Shown here: positions 1-12,763 of the stretch, piece by piece
Layout: each line of letters begins with the position of its first letter
How positions within the stretch are numbered: position 1 is the first letter of the stretch
DNA from: Antennarius striatus
Taxonomy: Eukaryota; Chordata; Actinopteri; Lophiiformes; Antennariidae
Direction of reading: 5' to 3'
Assembly (NCBI RefSeq): GCF_040054535.1
Contig: NC_090787.1
Coordinates: forward strand, 15,467,001 to 15,531,000
DNA length: 64,000 nucleotides
Position numbers and translations under genes: made by a program
Notes under the pieces: model-generated
What the model was told of the DNA's origin: nothing
Database searches by the model: none
Seen by the model: only the letters and a program-made list of their open reading frames with translations

Positions 1-2773
1 TATCCAAAATCCCTTCAACACAATCCGAGTGTTATCCTTCTTTATTGTTTATTGTGCGTATCGGCTCGATCGGTTAAGTAGGATTGCTTTTCCGGCGACA
101 CTTGTTCCATGACTGGTGTAAGACGGTGCCCACTTCCTCCCATTGAAGCCACCAAAAATGGCCCATGGTGGGAAAACTGGGATGGACAATGGGAGAGCAG
201 GATGGACATCAGATGGGAGATTGCAGTGGAACCTTTACACGTGAAAACTGAAATGTTCCCAAATCAGTTTTAAGCTCCGTCATCACCAGTGAAGACCTCT
301 GAGACGACAGCAGCAGCATCCGTCCTCATTTTAGGGAGAAACTTTTTTTTTTTTCCCCCCCTCTAATATTAAGTAACAGATGTTCAGTGTCTTATTTTAG
401 TCGGGGACAAGTGACTGGATTTCTTTATGTTTTTGACAACAAAAGGAGGAAATGATGTGGCAACAAAAACAGGTGATTATCAAACTGGGTCTGACTCAAC
501 ACAAACAAACACACGGTCACCTTGTGAAAACTCACTATCGTGTTCCTACATGACCCAAGCTGTCGTCTGGACACTGTGGTCCAAGGCCATTTCCTCAAGT
601 TTGCCCTCTCCAGCACACACACACACCCCTCCCCATCTCATTTCCTCCATACCCAAACAAAAGCTGCTTCCATGGGAAGCCACTTATGTTTCTGTGCGAA
701 CCTCAGTCCTTGGGGTCGTCAGCGTGTCTGCTGCAGAGCTTCTCCCTGACGCTGTGAGATTCTGAATTTGTTCTGAACTACAAAATGTGCACGAGTCATC
801 TCACGAAAACATTCAAGTTTTATATGAGGTGGGGTTTCCATAAAGAAGCTCATTTATTCTAAGGGATCAGATCTATTTATAGAGATGGGATGAACACAAG
901 GAGCCATGAACTGCCTGTCATCCTCATCTTCCTCTTCAAGTAAATTACAGAATCCTGATTTGTCCCCCAGGCGCTGCCTTCTGTTCCACAGGGACAGTCA
1001 AATGCACAGGAAGAATTCCTCCTATTAACAAAAATACAGATTCATAAAATTGAATAAGAAAAGAGGCAGTGAAGGAGTTTGCTCAGATCCTATGCATTCT
1101 GGGTACATCCGGTATGATTTCAGTCCAATTCTTAAAAATGAACTGGAAAAAGGAAAACTGTTTTTATTTTCAGCCGTCATTGTTTCCAGGTTAAAAACAG
1201 TTAACAGTCAAGAACAGAATGTGAGCTGTCTACTTGATTTCAACCATCACTGTATATTCTTGTGTCGTTTCCTGCTTTTGGATTCATGATGAAAATATTA
1301 CACGCACACACACACACACACACAAAAAAAAAGAACTGAAAAGTGAAGAGAAAGCATTCACGACAGCTGGATCCAATGGTTTGGACCCGCTGGTTCACAT
1401 ATTTGCACAGAACTGTGTGCGATCATTCACTTTTTCTCAAATTGATCCTAACTCCTGAGAGGTCAGTGCTGACGTGAAAACTGCGATAAGTGCACCGTCC
1501 CTCTCGTGGCATAAGGGGGTAACGATTTCCTGACTGCTGGAACCGATTTGGTTAATTATACTACAATGTTCAACAGCCGGGACTGGAAAAAAAAAGCCAT
1601 AATAATCAATGAACGTTAACTCTTGTCTGTTTCACGTTATGAAATTGAATTTTTGAAAGAGGCTTACTCTTTGAAGCGGTGCTTTCTGTTGTGAATTCAC
1701 CAGGACATTCAGTTAGAGGAATTCCTTTTCATCCCAAATCCACAGTTGGAATGGAGAAATGTCCCCCATCACATGCTAATTATCAGCTTTTGTAGGAATG
1801 CATTTTTCAACCAAGTATAAAATAACAGATAACCCACGCCCAGTACATCAGCTCAACATTCTGCCTGTTCAGCGCACCAGCTGTCAAATAAAATCTTCCT
1901 GATGATGGATTTTGCGTGGTTTTCATACACTTGGAGACAACTGGGAGAGGATGGATGTGGTCGATCTGTCTCTGGGATGGATGGAGTGGAGTGGTGATGT
2001 TCTGTGTCACACTTTGGTCAAAAATGCTATGAGTTGATAAACACCAGTCAAAAGTCTGCAGATGTGTGACAGAAACACTAGAGATGAAGAAAAGACTGGG
2101 ATCAGAACCCTGGCCTGAGGTACCAGAGGAGATACTGGCTCCGTTCAGCAGCTGGTTTGTTTACAGTCATGTGTTTTGTATTTTTTAATCTTACAAATTC
2201 TTGTTCACACACTTCCTGGGTGGAGCAATGCAACAGGATTTTATACCTCAATTCCCTATTGGAGAAAAAAAAAAGATCTCTAGCAAAAACAATCTTCCAA
2301 AACAAATGCAGGTAAAACCTATCATTTCCATTTTCTTAAAATTCTTTCAGGAGATAAAGCTTGAAGCTTAACACCTTGACAGTACATAAATATCAAGCAA
2401 TTAATTTAGTCAGGAAAAAAGGATAAAAGTGATGTCTGCTATACATACAACTTTAAAATCATTCTAGACTGAAGGGAAATTCCACACATTCCATATTCAA
2501 CCTGTGATGACCGGTTGCTTCTTCATGCAAAACGGATTTAGGTTTCAATACTTTAAGCTGCTTTCTCATTTTGGTGAAGGTGGGTCACTCGACCTTTAGA
2601 ATAAAGGGAACAATTCAGAACATCAAAACCACACAAGAGTTAAATGTGCCGTTGCCTTTGCCGTCGTGACGCTAAAGCAGAACATATGGAAAGCTAAAAA
2701 TACCAACACCCTGCATCTTCACCCCACCGATCAGAAATAAGAACGAACATATACCAAATTTAGGCTTCAGAAT
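1..2773. other. Gene-free flank downstream of nqo1
   Basis: I see no convincing exon on either strand here. The short open frames have no recognisable protein content. The only simple repeat is a small (CA)n run near 1303-1324. The right part may include the end of the nqo1 3' UTR or sequence just beyond it. Base composition is AT-rich and unremarkable. Confidence 0.6.
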
Positions 2774-2779
2774 TTTATT
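2774..2779 (-). terminator. nqo1: Candidate poly(A) signal of nqo1
   Basis: On the minus strand this reads AATAAA, about 370 bp past the nqo1 stop codon. That is a normal fish 3' UTR length. The site was chosen by position only, with no transcript evidence. Confidence 0.4.
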
Positions 2780-3151
2780 TGTCAAAACATTTGAAAAATT
2801 GAGCCATGAAAGAGTCAAGTTCACTCCAGCATCACATTGTACAAATACAGCGACTGAAATTACACAAAATGTTTGAGACAAGAGTAGAACGGTCGAGCCT
2901 CGAGTTCATCACAAGAGCCCAAAGTGAACATGTGTTCCAATGCTGCCATTTGTCCAAATATGTCTGGTTGCCCAACATTTAAGACACATCTCCAGTGAGT
3001 AAATACAATGCTGGGAATTAAGCCAAGGTTTGACATTAAGATGTAAATATTTGAACTCTAATCCATGCTTAAGATCAATTTTCCCACTAAAAAAAGTCTG
3101 CCTTTAATTCTGTATGACAGACCTGACAGACACCCTTCCCTGCTCCAAGAC

Positions 3152-4391
3152 CTAACCCTTCATCTGATTATAAGGAGGCAGCTTTTTGCCCAGGTGGATG
3201 CCAACCGCCAGCCCATACTCCTTTGCGGCCTGCTCCTCGCTGAACTCTGGCTTCAGCCTGAATCCCTTCTCCTGATCAAAGTAGTCCAGAGGAGTGAAGG
3301 CAAGGGGTTCCTCTTTCAGGGCGCCGTAAATCCGTATGCGGAAGTCTTCCAGCATGGTGTTGCGCATCTCGGGGGAAACGTAAGACGGAGCCCAGAAGAT
3401 TTGAGGGGCCAGAACCTGGAAGCCACAGTAGTGCAGGATCCCATTCTGCAAAAAAAAAAGACAGAACATACGTGGTCACACATCAACCCAGGTTCCTTAA
3501 TTAAATCAGTTCCTCCTGAGGTTCTACCTGCAGCGGCCACAGCGTGACGTTCATGTCTCCATTGATGCCATTGTCACTGAACATCGACTCTTGAGATCCG
3601 GTGGTGAATGACAGCATGGCTTTCTTGTTCTGTTAAAAAAAGAAAAGACTAGTTAGGAAGGGAGTCAACTACAACCATCGGCCTCCTGATTTGACCGCTC
3701 ACCTTGAAGACACCCTTACTGTACCGCTTCTCATAAGAGAAAGCGTAGCCCAGCGTGAGGACCCGGTCGATCCACCCCTTCAAGATCGCAGGGACAGTAA
3801 ACCAGTACATGGGGAACTGTAAAGCAAGAGTTAAGTTAGTTTAAAAGTAGGAGGCCCAACAATCAATGTCACTCATCTGTACCTGAAAGATGACCAGATC
3901 CGCCTCGGTGAGTTTGCGTTGCTCCTCAGTGATCTCAGGACACAGGTTCCCTGCCTCCCATGCTCGCTTGGTCTCGTCAGCATAAGAGAAGTTATCAGCA
4001 TCCTTCAGCTCACCTGCAAGATGAAATAAACATTAGAAATGTTGAAAAGCAAAATCAAAAGCCAACATGAACGCCTGTGGTTTTTATTTCCATACCAACG
4101 ATGTCTTCAGCTGTAGCAGAGGCTTTAAACTTCATGGCATACAGGTCAGATACTTCCACAGTGCAGCCCTGAGCTGTTAAAACTTCAACAGCGATATCTT
4201 TGGCTGCAGCGTTGAACGATTTCGGATTCTGGTGGGCATACACAATCAACACTTTCTTGGCTTCTAAAACGAAGAATGGAGAAGATTAGAATATTGCAAA
4301 CAAAAGATCAGAAACTTTACAAAGACAAGCTCACCTAAGTCAGAACTTGACATGCCGTAAGAAACGAGAACACACGAGCATACTCACCCAT
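3152..4391 (-). CDS. nqo1: NAD(P)H quinone dehydrogenase 1-like, 6 exons
   Basis: This is a cytosolic FAD-dependent two-electron quinone reductase (DT-diaphorase family), which acts as a homodimer. Coding exons on the minus strand are 4391-4388, 4263-4096, 4013-3883, 3816-3703, 3629-3528 and 3445-3152. All have AG/GT borders and consistent phase, and together give 270 residues (human NQO1 has 274). The start is the ATG at 4391; exon 1 carries only ATGG and joins to read [12 protein letters not shown]. Family marks are [29 protein letters not shown] and [11 protein letters not shown]. The C-terminal extension ending in [14 protein letters not shown] is typical of NQO1 and absent from NQO2. The charge-relay pair is changed: Phe156 and Asn162 stand where human NQO1 has Tyr155 and His161 (mature numbering), and Asn is the NQO2 state. 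The N-terminal half also resembles NQO2. Family assignment is certain; strict orthology to NQO1 is less so. Confidence 0.95.
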
Positions 4392-4463
4392 CCTGAGGTC
4401 GGACACTAGCGGAAATGATGATGTTCTGAACAGAAAGACGATCAGCTGAAGCGCTTCAGGCCC

Positions 4464-4478
4464 TGATAGAAACTATCA
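4464..4478. repeat. Small inverted repeat in nqo1 promoter
   Basis: TGATAG-AAA-CTATCA forms a perfect 6-bp palindrome just downstream of the TATA-like box of nqo1, about 75 bp from the start codon. It would lie in the 5' leader or at the transcription start. It may be only chance. Confidence 0.35.
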
Positions 4479-4487
4479 GCGCTGCTG

Positions 4488-4495
4488 TTTTTATG
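4488..4495 (-). promoter_or_regulatory. nqo1: TATA-like box of nqo1
   Basis: The minus strand reads CATAAAAA about 100 bp upstream of the nqo1 ATG, which would place the transcription start near 4460. I found no clear antioxidant response element (TGACNNNGC) in the few hundred bases upstream. Confidence 0.4.
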
Positions 4496-4499
4496 CACC

Positions 4500-7400
4500 G
4501 AGCCTCCTGGCTCATTCATGTTCAGCCAGATGCTGTCAATCACCAATCAAGCTCATCAGTCAGTCAGTAATCAATGAGTGATTATCTCTCTGGGCTCCCA
4601 TTCACATAGGTACAGATCTGCTTACTAAACTCGAGCAGCATTTCTAAATTCGGAGTAAAATTTATGTCTGTGAAAACTGAGAATGTTCAGGTTCTATCAT
4701 TGAAAGCAGCTGTAGGTTTAACTCATTGGAAAGACAGAATAAACCTCCAAAGACAACTCTCCTTCTTATATTTCGAGACGATCTGGACATTTCTTCTGCC
4801 CGGAAAGAGACAGGAAATGTGTTGTTAGCTGTTTGGGGGTATTTCAGAGCGTGCATGTCAGTCTGTGTACAAGATGTTTTTTTAAAAAAAAGTGCCACTC
4901 CTGATGTCTTCAGACCACATGAAGCAGATGTGGGTGAGTGACTAACTCCATGGTTACTGGATTCATAGATCTGTTTTTCTTTGCATCACTCTCATCTGAA
5001 GAAACGGTTTCCTGCGGTCGGGCCCGATCACGAATGTCGCCCTGTACCGGACTTCAGAGGCAGACGTGAGTTGGCACGCATCTGGCAACAAAATGACTCC
5101 TTAAGCCGTGTTTATCCAGCCATGAGGAGGAGGGCACGATAAATAGCTGCTACATAACATCACGCATGACTGTAAGGGACGTACAGAAATGCTCTGTCAG
5201 CAGTCTGTCTTTGCTTTTTGTTAATGAATAAGATTGATTTGAAGTTTTAAGAGTCACTGTTCACAGAATTTGTCAAACCGCAACATCATGGGTCGAATTA
5301 AATAATATGGGGTGTTTTGGTGTTTATGAGGTCTTCCCTTTTCCCCTTCTGTTTTTACACCATCACTGCACCAGTTTGTTGTTCTCTTGATGTCATCTGT
5401 TCGCCACTGGCTGCTTTCTCGCGGTTATGACAGAACTTGGTGGCTGCAAGCACGAATTTCATTGTTTGGAATATGCAGTGCTACGTAACACTGGACGCAT
5501 TTGTTGCTACACTGAGATGTAATCAAAATTATGTGTCAATTTTCAACATATATGTCAAGGTTTCTTTTGCTGCTGATGGATTTCAAACTGGTTTTCTCAT
5601 CATCCTTTTTCTGGGCATCGTATTAATGAATGACCTTCTGCAGCTCCTTCACACAAAACCACTTCCCTGTAATTAAAGTGCACACTGGAGTGTGAGGCAC
5701 ACACACAAGACACACAAGGACGGAGCGCTCTGGTCTGAATGTAATGTGAAACTATAGTCTACAGTGCCATCATGCGGTCAAGATGAGAACTGTCACTTGA
5801 TCCTTTTGTGCACAAAATTTGAAATAATGTTTATGCAACTTAAGCATCACAATTTTATATTTAGAACAATGCAATATAATGATAATTCTTTTTATTGAAT
5901 TATTTATAATATTTCTAATGAACATGACACTGACCAGACTGGCCTGGCAGCAGTCTAAGGTCTCCAATCCAGATCTCTGAAGTTTCTGAAGCTGGAGAGC
6001 TTTCACAGTGATGATCCACATTTATTAAGGACACTGTAAAAGGCTTGGTTTAATTTTTCATACACATGCAGAGTGTATCCTCTGGCTTCAAATGACCCAC
6101 ATTAAAATGCATGGAGAAATTCCAGTGTGCTCTGCGGCAGAATGTAGGTGAGGAGTTTATTTTTGTGTGTTTCCTGAGCCTCATTGTATCCATGAAGAAT
6201 CACTCCTCCTGTATTTTTCCACTAGATGTCAGCAGCCAGAGAAGATTGATGTAACTTATTTTGATTGTTAAACCCCAGCATGTGAATACCTGTCAGAGCT
6301 TGAGGAAGCAGAGGCCAAGGCTGCTGACAGTCAGCCATAAATTGTGGATTCATACTGGCAGATTAGAAGCACTGTAAATGATGCAAAGTCTAACCTTTAA
6401 CAGATTAAGGATAATTCATTCTTCGTCAGCTCTCACCCCAATTTTCTTTTTTTGTTTATTTCAGACCAGAAACAGAAGAACGACGAGAGCAAGCCAACAT
6501 AAATAAGAAGGCTGTTCCTCAACATGGTGGTATATAACCTTCTATGACACCACAGCGGTTATATTCTACTATATATGTGTAAATGCTCCTATCCTGCTCA
6601 TGTTTTTACCGTAGAAGGGGTGCAAAAGTGTGATTAATACATAAAATCACCCAGATGGGACATTCTGAGTTCTCACCATTACAGATTATATTAAAATATG
6701 TAGGGAAGAAACTCAGAGAGGATCCGAGGAACTTTACTCTCCTTCTAAATTAGATTTTTTTTTCCCAAGTCCAAACTAATCCCAACTGGAAACTTTCAGC
6801 CCAACGGCAAAACCTTAGCTGTCATTTCCAGTCTTGGAGTTTTTATCATCTTGCATTTGTGACTGTGATCTGATATCAGACTAACAAACTGCCCCCAGTT
6901 CAGCTGAAAAGATGGGATAATGGTCTGCTGTAGCTGACGGCTGTGAATGTGAGATGCTTTGTGATGAAATGTCCTAAAATGAGAAATATTCTTCTTCTTG
7001 CAACAAACAAGGAAGACAAACAAAAAGGAGACAGAGCTGGATTTTCATTTTAAATCGCCAAAGCTGAACTTAGGAGTCCGTCCTCATTTGTTGCGACGTC
7101 TTTGTGATTCTGCTTATTGCGTCCTCGTCTTTGCCTTTTTTTTTTTTTTCATCATTCAATTTAAATTCTATTTTGGATGCCGGCTGCCACTGCAGCTTTT
7201 GCAGTTTCTAGTTACATCATGCTTTTGTTCTCCTCTATCCTCATTGGGATAATAAGTGGTATATTACATGTTTGTCAGATAAGTGGGGTTTCCTCTCCCA
7301 AACCCCCCCTGGAGGCATCAGCATGAAGTGATGTTCACTGAACTGTGACAGCGTCTAGCAGCAGAACAGGGAGCTTCATTTTTAATAGAGCGGATGACAG

Positions 7401-8225
7401 ACAAACCTCGTGCATGTTTATTTAATGCTACAGCACAAGTATGAACAAAGATATGAGTCAGCGCCTCAGGAGTAAAATCTCTCTTTATCTCTGCCCCTGA
7501 GGAGGCAGAAACAGGTGTCCTCTGTAAAGTCTGCCTCAATCGTCTGAGTAGGAGTCCAATTTAAGTCGTGGGAGTACGAAACAAATTGAAGTCACTGCTT
7601 TTAAGTCTGAAGGAGATAACGCTCAGATTTGAACACAGATAAAACACGGCGCAGGGAGACGCTGTTATTCTCAGGTGTGCAACAAAATCCATTTACTTTC
7701 CATTTTATCAGTTATGTTTTGTAAGTGTCTGTTTACCGCCTGCTCCTGCTGCAAACAGGCCCTCTCTTTCTACAGCCGGAAAGAATGATAACCAACAACC
7801 AGTGAATAATCATAGATTAAAAAAATAAAACAACTACCACTGAAACATATTGAATCAAACTAATTAATGTTGTGTTTCCATGTCTAAGATCTTGGCGCGT
7901 ACATGACCTAACGGGGACGTTAGTTTCACTTGTGATGGGATCGAATCCCTTCAGGAGTTTTCCACGTCCATTCTTTATCGACTTTTACAACCTGCAAATC
8001 AAGAGAACCCGACTTAATCGTCTTTGCTTCAAAGATGATTTAGACCAGAAACGGACCGGGTTTTATAAGTTAGAGATGGAGATAAAAGAGGAGTGGACGT
8101 CATCCTGTTCTGCATGTCGTCACTGGGGCTTCAGGGGGACTGAGGCTCCTGATCCTACGCATCACCACACAATGCAGACTGTCATGAGGGAAAGAGAGGA
8201 GGACCAGTGACGAGTCAGTGCAGTT
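4500..8225. other. Intergenic region, nqo1 to nhlh (divergent)
   Basis: This 3.7 kb separates the divergent nqo1 and bHLH genes. No exon with coding character was found. One near-match to the CTCF core, CCACTAGATGTCAG at 6219-6232, has a single mismatch. Otherwise the sequence is plain and AT-rich. Confidence 0.55.
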
Positions 8226-8298
8226 ATGAAGCGTTCATGAAGATCCAGCGGGACGGCATGGAAGCTGCCTGCAGGGGGATATTCACCTACCTGTTAGA

Positions 8299-9800
8299 AT
8301 GACTCCTAAAGGGGAGGTTTTAATCTCAGAGTCTCCATCCAGATGGTTCAGACGGTCTAACTCCACCTGGTAAGTTTCCTTTCTACCGTCTTGTCTTTTT
8401 GCTCTGAAGCTCAATGGTTTAATGCGAGTCAAATACGAACAAATAAATGGGGGGAGAAAGTTGCAAATGATAGTGTTTGCATTTAAATTAAAAAAAAGAA
8501 ACTCATAATTTATTTTAAAACCAATATAAAATACACACTTGTGTTTTTCGGACTCACCTACTTGTGTAATACAGACTCCTTAACAAATTGGCTCTTCCGT
8601 TGTTTTGAGAGAGGACATTGATTATTATTTTGAGCCGTTCTGAATCTGGTGGATTTTTTGTTTCAGCACCTCGGACAGCGCCGGGTATTTACAGCGAGTG
8701 CAGAAGTCCACCAGCAGGGGGCAGCACGACCCCCCTCAAGTTTAGGGTCCTGCGTTCAGTCAATTCTTGTTTGAATCCACAAAAAAAACATAAATCTGAG
8801 ACACAAGTGGACCCAGATATGTGGAGAACACATACTACAGCTTTTCTAATGGGATGAGTCTTCAATATACAACCGTTTTCTTGGATAATAATCATCACAT
8901 TTGTTTGTGAATAGCATTATATGGACAGTTTTCCTTCTAATTAGGGTTAAAAAAAAAAAACAGAATTCTAAATGCCGTGGAGAAATCAAACATGTATCTT
9001 TACAAACACGTCTCATCGTCATGTTATAACCAACAACAGAATTTCAGTGATAAGATTCACTGCTCTCAAAGCTACTGACATGTTTAAATTACAATACCTT
9101 TTAAATACCTTTCGTAGTGAAAGAGGACATGAAGGTAGTTGGTGTGAGACAAGAGGATGCAGAAGACAGGGTTAGATGGAGGCAACTGATTCACTGTGGA
9201 GACCCCTGAAGGGAAAAGCCGAAAGCAGAAGAAGAAAAATCACTTAAATACTTTTAACTCATTTCTCACACTTATATATCTGATTATATATCTATGATTT
9301 GTCTTACTATAACACGGATAAAGAATAAAGAAGAATCCATCATGTTTTACAAAATGTTGATATTATTTAATTTAGAATTCAATTCAGCAGTTTATCAACA
9401 TTACAACAATAACGAAAATGCAGTGCAGGCAGCCTCTTTTCTGTAGGGATATACCTGATAAATGTGTAGTTAAATATAATCATTAAAGTTCTAAACTGTG
9501 CTTCTACTTTCCTCCAGGTCCACTCGGGCCAAACCCATGCCCTCAGAGGGCAGAAGGCGGTGTGCGGATGCGCCATGTCTCAGCAGGACGGAGAGGAGGC
9601 AGAGGAGGCGCGCCACTGCGAGATACCGCTGTGCTCACGCCACGCGGGAGCGCGTCCGCGTGTTGGCTTTTAACGTGGCTTTTGAAGAGCTGAGAAAACT
9701 GCTCCCGACTCTCCCCCCGGACCGGAAGCTGTCCAAGATTGAGATCCTGAGGCTCGCCATTGGTTACATCTCCTACCTGAACCACATGCTGGACGTCTGA
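8299..9800 (+). CDS. NHLH/HEN-family bHLH transcription factor
   Basis: This encodes a class II basic helix-loop-helix factor of the NHLH1/NHLH2 (HEN) family. Those are nuclear E-box binders of developing neurons that pair with E proteins. The bHLH region is in the exon 9518-9800: [20 protein letters not shown], then [20 protein letters not shown] and ending [10 protein letters not shown], the exact family C-terminus position. A strong acceptor (CTTTCCTCCAG) precedes 9518 and an in-frame stop lies at 9493. Upstream, ATG at 8299 opens a frame to a donor at 8370 (GTAAGT) and joins in phase, giving 117 residues (human NHLH1/2 have 133/135). If that first exon is non-coding, translation would start at ATG 9537 and give 87 residues. 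The bHLH carries several changes from the nearly invariant vertebrate NHLH core. Neighbours vangl1 and casq2 match the human NHLH2 locus, so this may be a fast-evolving nhlh2 copy. Confidence 0.82.
8711..8724 (+). promoter_or_regulatory. Perfect CTCF core motif, forward
   Basis: CCAGCAGGGGGCAG matches the CTCF core CCASYAGRKGGCRS at every position. It lies in the predicted intron of the bHLH gene. A perfect match in reverse orientation sits 4 kb away at 12764, so the pair is convergent around the bHLH exon. Confidence 0.7.
9112..9239 (+). mobile_element. 3' end of a fish LINE-type element
   Basis: The stretch reading GATGGAGGCAACTGATTC, then GACCCCTGAAGGG and an A/G-rich AAGAAGAA tail resembles the 3' terminus of a common fish retroelement (gene end plus tail). 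Only about 120 bp is present, so it would be a strongly 5'-truncated copy. The assignment rests on recognising the tail. Confidence 0.4.
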
Positions 9801-12279
9801 CCCGCAGTAGAGGGTTAGAGAACTCCTCAAAACGGGTCAATGAGATCAGAAGGAAAGGTTATTGATCAGATATTGGAGGAGTAATCTGTGCTAGCTTCTA
9901 CCTTTGTTCGGGTTGTTTATCAAATGGACTTTTGTTCCTCGTTCAATTTGAATGATTGTCTTATTTTGAGCAGGAACAACAAACAAAGACAGAACACCAC
10001 AGACATGAAGCCCCTTACACTTCTCAGATTACACAAATGGAATATTGAGTGATTTTCACAATCAGTAACTAATGTGTCTGCAGTCAGCACTGATTCCAGC
10101 TGTAATCCTCCTCCTCAGGGACTGGTACAACCTCCAGATGATGATGTCATCCTGTGGGATGGTGGTCCACGCTCCAGGCCAGGAAGTTTATCCTGAGGAA
10201 TTAGTGCAAAACTTACACATTTAAAAAAGTTTTTCTGCAATTGGACAATTTAAAAAAAAATTTTGTCCAGAATCCTGATTATAGAACAAACAGAATCATT
10301 ATGTGACACTCCACATCCCAATTTTTTTAATCACATTACAAGGACTGCTGTTTAAAAGACTCATACTATAGAATTAGAAGTAAATTTCTCTATTTTATGA
10401 TTCTGATTAATACTGAAACTGAGCAGAGAGCAGAAACGTATCATCACATTTTGAAAAGAATCCTGATCTGAAGCCGACTTTCTTTTTGACATGCAATCAA
10501 ATGGGAAATCTAATAATTTTGTGAGTCAAAACTGAGTGGCCTTCCCTCAGTGTTTTCCTTACACACACACACACACACACGCGCGCCGTTCATATTTTCG
10601 TATGAGATCAGGCGCTGGATATGATTTCCTGCTTTGATTTGTCTCTCCGTTAGTTAAAGCTGTCTGTGCTCCTTTTCACCTCCCTTTATGTGCGTCTCTC
10701 CGGTGTAATGTGGCCCAAGGGGCTTGAGCCATTGTTCATGTCCACTCCAGCAGCAAGAGCGACGAGCCTTTGTCTACACACAGCCCGTTACACACTCGGC
10801 CTACACACAGCGTACAATAGGTTTATGGTGAGCAGAAGCCAAGCCCAACAGCAGATCCTGAGATAAATGGGGCAGGGGAAGTTGTAAAGCTCAAATATAA
10901 TTTGTTATGAATATTCTGAGTAGTTGGAACTGGCATGGGTCAAATTCCTGAACAGGTATTGTGTTTTAATCTGCACACATGGCTCTGTCACACACCATTG
11001 TTTGGAGATTAAACATCAGCTTCCCTTTAATTTATTGCGTGTGATTGGATTTGATGTCCCGTCTTTACAGCTCCTTGCTTTTTACCAGTTTTGTCAAGAC
11101 TCCTCCAGCTCATTTTGTAATGAGCAACGCTGTCATCAGATGGAGTTCCACACCCTTCGTCTGCTTCAATGCATGTTCTAAAAGCTGGGCTGCACATTTC
11201 AACTGATTTTCAAAGAGACCAGAAGCACAGTATATATGTGAGATGGCTGAAACTTGCTTTTGAGGAGATATTTATATATTTTTATCATGTAGTATATGTT
11301 TTATGTGTTTTTATGAGTCTAAGAAAACCTTTGTGTGTTCAGTAGCTCTTCTGGAGCATTGATGATCTGAATGACTATTAATCGACAGATTAGTTTGCCC
11401 ATTTGAAACTGCAGATGTTCACATTTCCATTGTGTTCATGTTGGCTTCAAAAACTGTTGCAAAGAGATGTAACTTTGATTTTTTTCTAATATCAGAAGTT
11501 TTGGAACCGACGCTAAACTGGGATTTGAGTGACTGAAACTACAGATGTTTCTGGAATAAAATCAACATCAACATTTTTATATTGTGTATCTAATGATATT
11601 GTTGGTGTTTTCTTATCTTGACAGTAAAGAAAGTGTAGAAATCATCATGACTCTTGTTACAAACGTGGCTTTTATATCTGCTAAAGCAAACATTTTATAA
11701 CTTTTTTGTTTTAGATTTTCTCTGTCATCAAATTTCTAATGTAATTCCTCTTGATCCTATTAATTTGTGTGAGTTTATTTTAGGATTATCTATCACTCAG
11801 CATGCATCATCTGAAATATTCTTAAAACTAGATTTTGACACACATTTGCCTTCATACTGTATAATCCAGGCAAAGCAGCACAAGCTGCCTTCAAGACACC
11901 ATCATGATGTCAGCGGATTCTGTAGTCCGGATCATATCAACACAAACCAGTTGCCATAGTGACTGGTAGCCTGTGGTTCTGGTAACTGTGACTCATATTA
12001 ATGATGGCCAGTGTTTTTTATCAGCTACTTAACAATGGTTCAGTTATGATTAAACTTACTCCAACATTTGTAATCATGTATTTATGGTCGGATAATTATG
12101 TGCTATCAACAAAATATGATTTCCCCACAGTTACAGATCCCCGTCAGTTCTCCTTTAGTTTTAGATGTAACATCTTATTTCTCACAGAGACATGAAAAAA
12201 TATAAAGGATCCCAGATCTGTATCACCTCAGCTTCATAATGGTGGCAGAGCCTATCTGTCAGTGTGTGTGTATGTTACC

Positions 12280-12364
12280 TTACTATTATTATTATTATTA
12301 TTAATATTAAGAAATATTACTATTAATAATAATAACAATAATACCATTATTATTATTATTATTG

Positions 12365-12404
<40 letters not shown>

Positions 12405-12473
12405 TATTATTATTGTTATTATTATTATTATTATTACGATATTATTATAAAAACAATATTATTATTATAATAA

Positions 12474-12532
<59 letters not shown>
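12280..12532. repeat. (TTA)n trinucleotide array, about 250 bp
   Basis: This is an imperfect TTA/ATT array with short interruptions. It sits about 230 bp left of a perfect CTCF core. It yields only poly-Leu or poly-Ile open frames, which are artefacts. Confidence 0.95.
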
Positions 12533-12763
12533 GATGTGGCGTGTGGGGGGGGTTACATTTCTTTTCAAGGAACCATATCTTTCAATGTTAAAAAAGTACA
12601 AAAAAAAGAATAAACCAGAGCCAATTTAAAATGGAACTCTTTATTTATACAAATTTTACCTCCACACGCAATTTTATTAAAATCTTTTGTTACTTTCTTA
12701 CAGAGTAACAAACGTGAGTGATTACAGAATCGAGGATGGGCTGTACCTATTCTTGCCTACATG

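Noticed and set aside
3065-3547. 160-residue open frame on the plus strand
   Set aside because: It is the antisense shadow of the last two nqo1 exons, whose minus-strand translation clearly matches the family.
5770-5785. CTCF-like motif GTGCCATCATGCGG
   Set aside because: At least two mismatches at fixed positions; not comparable with the three perfect cores.
12262-12613. Poly-Ile and poly-Leu frames over TTA arrays (also at 36935-37412)
   Set aside because: Simple-sequence artefacts without any real protein content.
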